This document shows positions 13,824 through 20,348 of a stretch of DNA of 20,348 nucleotides, piece by piece. The notes under the pieces were generated by a model, which was not told where the DNA came from, did not search any database, and saw only the letters and a list, made by a program, of their open reading frames with translations. Location of the stretch: IMG/VR virus record IMGVR_UViG_3300037585_003199, positions 1 through 20,348 of that record. The stretch is one strand, 5' to 3'. Position 1 is the stretch's first letter, and every line of letters begins with the position of its first letter. Both the position numbers and the translations under genes were made by a program. The DNA comes from a virus.

Positions 13824-15562
13824 TGGCTCTATTTGAGGATATGTTAAACAGGTTCCGGCGCAAACCAGCGATGGATTTGAAACAGGCTGGAGCAATGGTT
13901 GGGTATTTCGGGGTTGGGTCAACAACTACCAAAATGTTTCAGTACGAGGACTTGGCGCGGGAAGGGTATTTAAGGAATGCTATTGTTTATCGCTGTGTCA
14001 ACGAAATTTCAAAAGGCGCTTCATCTGTTCCGTTTGTCCTAAAGTCTGGCGATGACGCTTTAGAAAGCCATCCTGTTATTTCTTTGCTTGATAGGCCAAA
14101 TCCTCAGCAAAGCTATTCTGAGTTCTTTACTGCTCTCTATGGGTATCTGTTATTGAGCGGGAACGCTTACATACTCAAGGTTGCTGGGGCAAGGGGAGTG
14201 CCTAAAGAGCTACATCTTTTAAGGCCGGATAGAATAGAGATTAAAGGCAAAGGGGGCAGTGTATTCCCTGAAATATATGAATATCGTGTAAATGGGAGCC
14301 TAAAGGCATCCTATGAAGTAGACCAAGACACTGGGTTTTCAGAGCTGAAGCAAGTTAAGTTATGGCATCCTATGGATGATTATTACGGCTGCTCTCCTCT
14401 AACAGCGGCAGCTATGGAGGTTGATCAGCACAATTCAGCCACAAAGCACAATATCAATCTGTTAGAAAATGGAGCAAGACCAAGCGGGGCGGTAGTATTC
14501 AAGCCGCAAGATGATGCGGGTTATCAAATGCAGCTCTCTGATTCTCAGCGACAGCAGTTACTCACTGATCTAAATACCCGCTTTACAGGCAGCAAGAACG
14601 CTGGCAGACCTATGCTGTTGGAAGGAGACTTTGATTGGAAAGAAATGGGCCTTTCTCCAAAAGATATGGACTTTCTCAACCTAAAACACATGAGCGCCAC
14701 TGACATTGCGATGTGTTTTGGGGTTCCGAGCCAGTTAGTCGGAGTGCCGGATGCCCAAACCTACAGCAACGTAGCAGAGGCAAGATTGGCGCTTTATGAG
14801 GAAACAATCATTCCCTATTTAAGAAAAGTAGAGTCTGACTTAAACGAGTGGCTGGTTCCGCAGTTTAATGAAGATTTCAAATTTGAATACGACATTGATA
14901 AAATACCAGCTTTATCAGAAAGAAGGCGGCTTATCTATGAAAACGTAATAGGGGCTGTAGATAAAGGAATCATGACTCGCAACGAAGCGCGAGAGCTGGT
15001 TGGGCTTAACCCGATGGAAGGAGCCGATGACTTGCTGGTTCCTGCTAATCTGTTTCCTTTAAACGAAGGACCACCGCCGGAGCCTGAAAGAGTGGACGAT
15101 GAGGACGATATAGCCCAGTACGAGGAGGAAGAAGAGGAAGAAGAGGAAAATATAACCAACTTCCCGTCAGCAGGGCAGAACAAAACAATATCTTTAAAAA
15201 ACAGCAACTTCCCGCAGTTTGATTATAAGTTTGCGGAAGTAATGGCGAAAGACGAATCAAAAGCCGGAAAACTGCTCTGGAAAAAAGGGGATGAGGCTAG
15301 TAACCATGCTTATAGCCAATGGTCTAAAGCAAGGCAGGGGTCACAGGCATCCGAGGTAAGAGAGTGGATTAAAAGGCGGGAAGAAAGATGCGTTAAGCAT
15401 AACGGAGGTCTTACTTCTAACGGCATCGCGCTTGAAGAAGTGATGGATTTGGTCAAATGGGGAGTCATTAACACTGGCCTTGGGGAGAAAGGAATGAAAA
15501 AGACCATATTGGAGGCCGCACAAAAACTGGAAATAAAGAAATGGGGGATCGTTAAATCATGA
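13823..15562 (+). CDS. HK97-family portal protein with long acidic C-terminal extension
   Basis: This 579-residue protein starts at ATG 13823, overlapping the terminase stop; an upstream in-frame ATG at 13808 lies inside terL. Residues 1-about 410 are a normal HK97-type portal: Y-R-C-V-N-E-I-S-K-G-A, L-L-S-G-N-A-Y-I, L-W-H-P-M-D-D-Y-Y-G-C-S-P-L, and the D-F-K-W-E/D-W-K-E-M and Q-L-V-G-V-P segments. The family usually ends here. Instead there is a Pro/Glu-rich linker with nine consecutive Glu (434-442) and a final helical domain of about 130 residues with E-V-R-E-W-I-K-R-R-E-E-R and L-V-K-W-G-V-I-N-T-G-L-G-E-K-G-M-K. The extension may be a scaffold or adaptor function fused to the portal. Confidence 0.92.
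   Translation: MALFEDMLNRFRRKPAMDLKQAGAMVGYFGVGSTTTKMFQYEDLAREGYLRNAIVYRCVNEISKGASSVPFVLKSGDDALESHPVISLLDRPNPQQSYSEFFTALYGYLLLSGNAYILKVAGARGVPKELHLLRPDRIEIKGKGGSVFPEIYEYRVNGSLKASYEVDQDTGFSELKQVKLWHPMDDYYGCSPLTAAAMEVDQHNSATKHNINLLENGARPSGAVVFKPQDDAGYQMQLSDSQRQQLLTDLNTRFTGSKNAGRPMLLEGDFDWKEMGLSPKDMDFLNLKHMSATDIAMCFGVPSQLVGVPDAQTYSNVAEARLALYEETIIPYLRKVESDLNEWLVPQFNEDFKFEYDIDKIPALSERRRLIYENVIGAVDKGIMTRNEARELVGLNPMEGADDLLVPANLFPLNEGPPPEPERVDDEDDIAQYEEEEEEEEENITNFPSAGQNKTISLKNSNFPQFDYKFAEVMAKDESKAGKLLWKKGDEASNHAYSQWSKARQGSQASEVREWIKRREERCVKHNGGLTSNGIALEEVMDLVKWGVINTGLGEKGMKKTILEAAQKLEIKKWGIVKS
15123..15149 (+). repeat. GAR-codon tract encoding nine glutamates
   Basis: A run of nine GAG/GAA codons within the portal gene forms a low-complexity purine tract. 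The mixture of GAG and GAA indicates selection on the acidic peptide rather than a simple slippage array. It joins the portal core to its C-terminal domain. Confidence 0.85.
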
Positions 15563-15927
15563 CTCAGCCTTTTTATTACGTTGCAAAAATAGACAGAATT
15601 GTTGATGGCGACACCATAGATATAAACTTAGACCTTGGCTTTAAAATTATCCTTATAAAACAGCGAGTTAGGCTCGCAGGAATAGACACCCCAGAAAGCA
15701 GGACTCGCAACAAAAAAGAAAAGGTAATGGGTCTAGCTGCCAAGGAGCGATTAAGGGAGTTGTGCGGGGAAGAAATCTTGCTTCAATCGCTTGGAAGGGG
15801 CAAATATGGCCGCATACTGGGCATCCCTCTAACCAAGAAAGACGGCAAGAATATTTGTTCCATGCTCATCAATGAAGGACACGCTGTTGAATACTGGGGC
15901 GGTAAAAAAACTCACAAATGGGCTTAA
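15559..15927 (+). CDS. Staphylococcal-nuclease-like (thermonuclease) protein
   Basis: This 122-residue SNase-fold protein has K-I-D-R-I-V-D-G-D-T (metal Asp18 and neighbour), then R-V-R-L-A-G-I-D-T-P-E (Arg38, Asp43, Glu46) and later G-K-Y-G-R-I-L-G (Arg85). These correspond to the two catalytic arginines, the metal Asp and the general-base Glu, all present. It has no signal peptide, so it acts in the cell or the virion. The ATG overlaps the portal stop as ATGA and its end lies inside the MuF gene, so it is part of the head operon. It may degrade host or competitor DNA or process ends; the target is unknown. Confidence 0.9.
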   Translation: MTQPFYYVAKIDRIVDGDTIDINLDLGFKIILIKQRVRLAGIDTPESRTRNKKEKVMGLAAKERLRELCGEEILLQSLGRGKYGRILGIPLTKKDGKNICSMLINEGHAVEYWGGKKTHKWA

Positions 15928-17563
15928 AGCCTTAGTTGATTTCCGTCAAGGCCGAGTCAACGCCAGACGGTACTTATCTCAGCAGCACAGGCTAACAAGG
16001 AGCCTGAGTCGCAACTTCCAGAAAAAAGTCTCTTCTGCGCTAAAGAAAACAACCCTTATAGTTGCCGATGACATCAAGAATGGCATTGAGCCTGATTATG
16101 GGCGTGTTTCGCTAAGATTAAACAATGAGTTGAACGCTACCCTTAAAACTCAGATACAGCGCGTATTCAGCACCGTATATTCCCTAAACCTTGATAAATA
16201 CAAAGTAAACCAAAAGGCGGCTGTTGGTTTTGACTTTGAGGAATCAGCAGAATTTCAAATACACGTTAATAAAATGTTTAGAGAACGCGCTGAATATATG
16301 CGTCTTGCTGCGACTCATTACAGTAAGGACATTTTGGATCGTGTAAATATTTTAAGGAATGACGGAGTAGGTGTAGACGGTATTGCAAAGAGCATAGTAA
16401 AAGATTTTGGACCCATTAGCCGTAACAGGGCGGCGCTAATAGCAAGAACAGAGACCCATAGCGCTGTTGGTTCAGCCAACTTTTCCTATCACAGCGACAT
16501 ATCTAAAACCTATGGCATCCAGATGATGAAGCAATGGCAAGCCACTTCTGATGCCAGAACGCGGTCAGCCCATGCTGCAATGAGCGGTAAAAAAGTAGGC
16601 ATGGATGAAGGGTTTACGATGCCCAACGGTTCAGTAATGAAATATGTAGGTGATCCAGCCGGAGGAGCTGCTAACGTCATAAACTGCCGATGCGTAATTA
16701 TTTACGTTGAGTCTCAAGATGAGGTTGTGAATACCGGAAAGCCAGAGTTCCAAGAGTCCACAGATTCGCTTGGTCGGCCTATTCCGATGTCGGCGGATGC
16801 GTTTAGAGCCGGATTTTTAGCCAAAGGACTAGAGGATAACTTTAGCGCATCAAAAAGGAGTATGAAGCAAAGAGTAAAGGACAATGCAGAGGAATGGCCT
16901 GATCAAAGAGGAACAAGATTCAGTGGCAGAAGCAAGACTGATTTTGCAAAAGTCTCATCTGGGCTAGAAAAGAACCTTGGAGCAGATGCGGCAACAAAAG
17001 CAGGGGCAGTAATGCTAGATCAAGCTGTAAAAGAAACTGATGCTTTCGCCGCTTTATTTGGCGTTCCAAAACTGAGAGGATTAAAACTTGTCCGCTCAAC
17101 TAGGAGTAGGGCAAATATGGGTGATGGAGTAATGGGGGTAAATCCAAAGGGATGGCTTGCACCAAACGGGCGAGCTATGTTGAACAGTGATAAAGCCTCT
17201 ACATCTAAGTGGAAACAAGGAGACTCAAATTTTGATAAGCCCCATTCAACGGCACAATACTATGCTGACCCATTGGATAGGATAAGAAGTACCGTGTACC
17301 ATGAGTTTGGGCATCTTATACATCAGAATTATAAGGTGGCTGCAAATAGCGGTTCCTATTTTAGTCCAGTGGTAGAGCGTTGGTTCTCAAGGAAAAAGCT
17401 CAAAGGAACCTCGGCATCAAAGTATGCAAATAAAAACGCTCAGGAGTGGTTTGCTGAAAACTTTAGTTTATGGGCGCAAAGGAAAGATGACTTGGTAGCG
17501 CCAAGATTTAAAAAGCTGATAGAGGCTATGCTTAACGGGGCTGACGAGTTAAGCGGAATTTAA
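15887..17563 (+). CDS. MuF head protein fused to zincin metallopeptidase-like domain
   Basis: I place the start at TTG 15887 (AAGGA seven bases upstream); ATG 15872 in the same frame has no ribosome site, and with it the protein is 563 residues. Counting from that ATG, residues to about 280 form the Mu gpF/SPP1 gp7 minor head domain: S-R-N-R-A-A-L-I-A-R-T-E-T near 182-194, K-Q-W-Q-A-T-S-D-A-R-T-R, and a final N-C-R-C near 271-274. A variable linker follows. The C-terminal part has V-Y-H-E-F-G-H-L-I-H-Q (His477, Glu478, His481) and A-Q-E-W-F-A-E-N (Glu525 or Glu529 as third ligand), a zincin signature. MuF proteins are injected or structural; a protease tail suggests an ejected effector or a maturation role. 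Confidence 0.88.
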   Translation: MNTGAVKKLTNGLKALVDFRQGRVNARRYLSQQHRLTRSLSRNFQKKVSSALKKTTLIVADDIKNGIEPDYGRVSLRLNNELNATLKTQIQRVFSTVYSLNLDKYKVNQKAAVGFDFEESAEFQIHVNKMFRERAEYMRLAATHYSKDILDRVNILRNDGVGVDGIAKSIVKDFGPISRNRAALIARTETHSAVGSANFSYHSDISKTYGIQMMKQWQATSDARTRSAHAAMSGKKVGMDEGFTMPNGSVMKYVGDPAGGAANVINCRCVIIYVESQDEVVNTGKPEFQESTDSLGRPIPMSADAFRAGFLAKGLEDNFSASKRSMKQRVKDNAEEWPDQRGTRFSGRSKTDFAKVSSGLEKNLGADAATKAGAVMLDQAVKETDAFAALFGVPKLRGLKLVRSTRSRANMGDGVMGVNPKGWLAPNGRAMLNSDKASTSKWKQGDSNFDKPHSTAQYYADPLDRIRSTVYHEFGHLIHQNYKVAANSGSYFSPVVERWFSRKKLKGTSASKYANKNAQEWFAENFSLWAQRKDDLVAPRFKKLIEAMLNGADELSGI

Positions 17564-17573
17564 GAGGTTATAT

Positions 17574-17795
17574 ATGGCTGAAAAATTAAGCGTTGAACAA
17601 ATCAAAGCTAGGATGGAAGAGCTAGTTTCTATTGACAGAATAACAGGCTGGACTAAAAATGAAGAGAAGGAGTTTGACGAGCTACTTGAATTGCATCCTG
17701 ATGAAACAGAGGATGACGAAGAGTATTTAATGATAATGGATGAGACTTCTGATCTTAAACGGCTTAACGTAAGTCCTGCGTCGCTGAGCAATTAG
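17574..17795 (+). CDS. Small acidic protein of unknown function (73 aa)
   Basis: This 73-residue protein starts MAEKLSVEQIKARMEELVS. It is strongly acidic, with a helical N-terminal half and a Glu/Asp cluster (E-T-E-D-D-E-E-Y-L-M-I-M-D-E) in the second half. The start is ten bases after the MuF stop with an AGAGGTT site. Position between MuF and the prohead protease would suit a small head or scaffold accessory protein. I recognise no family. Confidence 0.65.
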   Translation: MAEKLSVEQIKARMEELVSIDRITGWTKNEEKEFDELLELHPDETEDDEEYLMIMDETSDLKRLNVSPASLSN

Positions 17796-17810
17796 CACAA
17801 TAATGTTTTG

Positions 17811-17834
17811 TTATTGGGTTGATGCAGGTATGAT
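17811..17834 (+). promoter_or_regulatory. Possible promoter ahead of protease-capsid genes
   Basis: The 65-base gap contains TATGAT (17829-17834) with TTTTGT or TTGTTA 15-17 bases upstream. The pair is weak, but this is the only clear gap in the head operon, and the capsid genes need high expression. The following ribosome site AGGGGGG (17848-17854) is unusually strong and fixes the protease start at ATG 17861. Confidence 0.3.
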
Positions 17835-17860
17835 ATGTCAAAATTCAAGGGGGGTTGCAA

Positions 17861-18781
17861 ATGCCTATCCCTAAGCCGCGATCAGATGAGAGCAACAAAG
17901 ATTTCATTGACCGATGTATGGCGGATACAACCATGACTGAAGAATACAATGTAACTGAACGTCTAGCGGTATGCCTTAGTACGTTAGAAGATAAAACAGA
18001 TACCGTTGAAGATGAGAAGCACGTTGTAGGTGTTTCAGAGACAGAAAACTCATTCATTATAGAGTATCTAAAGGATATGGAAGAGGAAAGCGAATACGAA
18101 GATGATGAAGATGAAGAGAAGCGTACCGAGCATATTGATGTAACGTCAGAAATAAAAGCAGAAGATACAGACAACGATGACGGCACATTCGTAGGGTATG
18201 GCTCAATCTTCAACAATACGGATTTGGGTAATGATGTGGTAGAAAAAGGTGCTTTTACCAAATCGCTGGGTAAAAGCGGACCCAAAGGCGTAAAAATGTT
18301 ATTCCAGCATAAAACCGATATGCCCATTGGGGTATTTGAGTCTATTGAAGAGGATTCAAAAGGTTTAAAAGTTAAAGGACGCTTGGCCTTAAAGACACAA
18401 GCAGGGCGAGAAGCCTACGAATTACTGAAGATGGGCGCTATAGATGGGCTGTCTATTGGCTTTAGAGTAAAGCCTGATGGGCAGAAGTACGATGCAAAAG
18501 CAAAAAAGCGTTACATCAAAGAAGTAGAATTGATGGAAATTTCGTTAGTAACCTTTCCGATGAATCCCCGCGCAAGGGTAAGATCAGTCAAAGGAGACGA
18601 GCTTTCTATTAGAGAATGGGAAAATGGACTACGAGACGTTTTTCATTTATCACGTTCAGAAGCAAAAGCGGCTGCAAAGGCAGTCCACGATACATTTGCT
18701 CAGTGCGAGGCTGAGTCAAAGTCGGTTACGGTAAGCGCCGTTGCATCATTAACCGAAAAACTTATACACCTGAAAGAATGA
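17861..18781 (+). CDS. Prohead protease (HK97 gp4/S78 family) with acidic N-terminal extension
   Basis: This 306-residue protein starts at ATG 17861, six bases after AGGGGGG; a TTG at 17855 is inside that site. Residues 1-about 100 are an extension: MPIPKPRSDESNKDF with two Cys further on, then a Glu/Asp-rich stretch near 75-90. The protease domain follows with G-Y-G-S-I-F-N-N-T-D, Q-H-K-T-D-M-P-I-G (His150), G-L-S-I-G-F (Ser198) and V-E-L-M-E-I-S (Glu223 or Glu226), the His/Ser/acid set of S78 enzymes. It cleaves the capsid delta domain during maturation and sits next to the capsid gene as usual. The acidic part may act as a scaffold or inhibitory segment. Confidence 0.92.
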   Translation: MPIPKPRSDESNKDFIDRCMADTTMTEEYNVTERLAVCLSTLEDKTDTVEDEKHVVGVSETENSFIIEYLKDMEEESEYEDDEDEEKRTEHIDVTSEIKAEDTDNDDGTFVGYGSIFNNTDLGNDVVEKGAFTKSLGKSGPKGVKMLFQHKTDMPIGVFESIEEDSKGLKVKGRLALKTQAGREAYELLKMGAIDGLSIGFRVKPDGQKYDAKAKKRYIKEVELMEISLVTFPMNPRARVRSVKGDELSIREWENGLRDVFHLSRSEAKAAAKAVHDTFAQCEAESKSVTVSAVASLTEKLIHLKE

Positions 18782-18790
18782 GGAGTTCCT

Positions 18791-20002
18791 ATGGACGATG
18801 TTAAATCGGCTATCTCCGAAATGGGCAGTGCTTTTGAAGAATTTAAGAAAAGCTATGACCAGAAATTGGAGAATGTGGAAAAAGGTGTGAGTGACCCACT
18901 TCTGGACGAGAAGCTAGTTAATATTGAAAAAAAGCTAGACTCTCTTGAGGAAGTGAATCAGCACATCACACTGCAACAAAAAGCTAGTGAGAACATCAAA
19001 GAGCAAATGGATCGTTTGGAAACAGCGGTACGCCGTCCTGCTTCTGGGTTTGATTCAAAGCAAATTGATGAAACTCTAAGTGCCTTTGATGTCTATTGTA
19101 GAAAAGGGATTGAGTCTTTAACACCAGATGAGCGTAAAGCTCTTACTGTCAGCAATGACACAACTGGCGGTTACTTAGCTCCCCCTGAGTATGTAAGAGA
19201 AATCATTAAGGGCATAACTGAAATCTCACCAATTCGCTCTATAGCGAGGGTGCGGTCAACAGCTCAACGCTCTATTCAAATTCCAAAGCGCACAGGACAG
19301 TTCAGTGCAGCGTGGGTCGCTGAAAGCGGAACACGATCTGAAACTACTGGCTGGTCAGTGGGCATGGAAGAGATACCAGCGCATGAGCATTACGCACTTG
19401 TTGATATTTCTGAACAAGACCTTGAGGACACTGTCTTTGATCTTGAAGCTGAAATGCAAGCTGAATTTGCAGAGCAATTTGCCAAATCAGAAGGCACAGC
19501 TTTTGTCTCTGGTAATGCAGTGGGCAAACCTGAAGGTATCATGACCAATTCCAGCGTGGGTGAGGCCGTATCTGGCTCTGCCGCTGCACTAACTGGCGAT
19601 GGGTTACTCACTTTGGTTCATAGCGTGAAGTCTGGCTATGGGTCAAATGGAACTTTCGTATTTAACCGTACTACTTTAGCAGCTATCCGAAAGCTAAAGG
19701 ACACAGCGGGACAATACGTTTTTCAAGCTGGCATGAGCTTACAGAATGGTGTTCCTAATACCATTGTGGGCTACCCATATATTGAAGCAACAGATATGCC
19801 TGATATTGCGGCTAATGCGTACCCTGTAGTATTTGGGGACTTTAACCGTGGGTATTTGATTGTTGATCGTATAGCCTTAGCTGTTTTGCGTGATCCTTTC
19901 ACTCAAGCAACTACTGGCAATGTACGATATGTGGCTCGTCGCCGTGTTGGGGGGCAAGTAGTTCTGCCTGAAGCCTTAGTCAAGCAGAAATGCTCTACAT
20001 AG
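18791..20002 (+). CDS. Major capsid protein (HK97 fold)
   Basis: This 403-residue protein starts at ATG 18791 with AGGAG five bases upstream. Residues 1-about 95 are a highly charged coiled-coil delta region (MDDVKSAISEMGSAFEEF and heptad-like repeats) that acts as internal scaffold and should be removed by the upstream protease, probably near 95-120. The mature part begins around T-V-S-N-D-T-T-G-G-Y-L-A-P-P and shows A-W-V-A-E-S-G-T (E-loop region), A-E-Q-F-A-K-S-E-G, N-R-T-T-L-A-A-I-R-K-L-K-D and P-Y-I-E-A-T-D-M-P as in phage capsid_5 members. The order of protease then capsid is standard. Confidence 0.95.
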   Translation: MDDVKSAISEMGSAFEEFKKSYDQKLENVEKGVSDPLLDEKLVNIEKKLDSLEEVNQHITLQQKASENIKEQMDRLETAVRRPASGFDSKQIDETLSAFDVYCRKGIESLTPDERKALTVSNDTTGGYLAPPEYVREIIKGITEISPIRSIARVRSTAQRSIQIPKRTGQFSAAWVAESGTRSETTGWSVGMEEIPAHEHYALVDISEQDLEDTVFDLEAEMQAEFAEQFAKSEGTAFVSGNAVGKPEGIMTNSSVGEAVSGSAAALTGDGLLTLVHSVKSGYGSNGTFVFNRTTLAAIRKLKDTAGQYVFQAGMSLQNGVPNTIVGYPYIEATDMPDIAANAYPVVFGDFNRGYLIVDRIALAVLRDPFTQATTGNVRYVARRRVGGQVVLPEALVKQKCST

Positions 20003-20011
20003 GAGACTGAC

Positions 20012-20348
20012 ATGAGAGACTTAGCAAATAGTGTAGCAGCGATCCAAAGTATTGCTCCCGTAACTGGGACTTCCGATGCTAATGGCACTGGCGTTGACCT
20101 TCAGGGGTTTGAATCCGCCGTTGTTGTCGTTAATACAGGAATAGAAGGTGATACTTTAAGTTCCAGCGTTAAAATTGATTTTAAATTAGAGGATTCCTCT
20201 GATAACAGCACTTTTAGCGCCGTAACTGCCGCCACATCTGTAACTGATGGAACAGTTGATAGCAGTGGTATTTTCCTCACTCTTGATGCAAATACTGAAA
20301 CTCCGCAGATAACAACCATTGGTTATGTCGGTGGGGCGCGATACATTC
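20012..20348 (+). CDS. Structural protein following the capsid gene, 3' end cut
   Basis: An ATG at 20012 with AGGAG (20001) ahead begins a reading frame that is open to the window end (112 codons). It starts MRDLANSVAAIQSIAP and goes on with G-T-G-V-D-L-Q-G-F-E-S-A-V-V-V-V-N-T-G, S-V-K-I-D-F-K-L-E-D-S-S-D-N-S-T-F and I-G-Y-V-G-G-A-R-Y. I recall this pattern as a frequent small beta-rich protein found just after the capsid gene in siphovirus-like phages, probably a head decoration or completion protein. The role is not established. The capsid stop is only nine bases upstream, so the two are cotranscribed. Confidence 0.8.
   Translation, partial: MRDLANSVAAIQSIAPVTGTSDANGTGVDLQGFESAVVVVNTGIEGDTLSSSVKIDFKLEDSSDNSTFSAVTAATSVTDGTVDSSGIFLTLDANTETPQITTIGYVGGARYI

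Noticed and set aside
15123-15149. Microsatellite or CRISPR-like repeat
   Set aside because: It is a coding tract of mixed GAG and GAA codons in the portal gene, with no spacers.

Overview
The window is part of a tailed double-stranded DNA phage (HK97-fold capsid, siphovirus-like head module), moderately AT-rich. Nearly every base is coding, start and stop codons overlap repeatedly (ATGA, TAATG, GTGA), and Shine-Dalgarno sequences are present, all of which point to a bacterial host. No integrase, attachment site or tRNA gene is visible. The host cannot be named from the sequence; the protein types resemble those of environmental (aquatic) phages and prophages, which is only an impression. The window cuts genes at both ends.

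Region 1 (1-3542, minus strand) is a leftward early operon. In transcription order it holds a PD-(D/E)XK exonuclease, an ERF-family single-strand annealing protein, a small winged-helix-like protein, an unknown 118-residue protein, an HNH nuclease that lacks a normal start codon (1038-1373), a doubtful small membrane ORF, a 165-residue phage protein and a truncated gene running off the left edge. The exonuclease plus ERF pair is a phage recombination system.

Region 2 (3543-6610, plus strand) begins with an intergenic control region carrying an extended -10 promoter and operator-like repeats. It is followed by a Cro-like repressor, a helix-turn-helix replication-initiator-like protein, a T7-gp4-like primase-helicase, a PD-(D/E)XK endonuclease and a helical unknown protein. 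This is the replication module.

Region 3 (6702-8293, minus strand) is a two-gene cassette with its own promoter: a phage amidoligase translationally coupled to a gamma-glutamylcyclotransferase-like protein. Together they look like a peptide or metabolite modification pathway.

Region 4 (8464-11983, plus strand) is an accessory modification-like block. It holds a ParB-domain protein, a glycosyltransferase-like gene split by a -1 frameshift, a permuted DNA methyltransferase-like protein, an IbrA-like PAPS-reductase/PP-loop protein and an IbrB-like second ParB protein. All are packed head to tail and lead into the packaging genes. This is the best candidate for an incompletely described system, possibly DNA or host-factor modification.

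Region 5 (12056-20348, plus strand) is the packaging and head module: small and large terminase, portal with a long acidic C-terminal extension, a staphylococcal-nuclease-like gene, a MuF head protein fused to a zincin metallopeptidase-like domain, a small acidic protein, prohead protease with an acidic N-terminal extension, major capsid protein with a coiled-coil delta region, and the start of a further structural gene.
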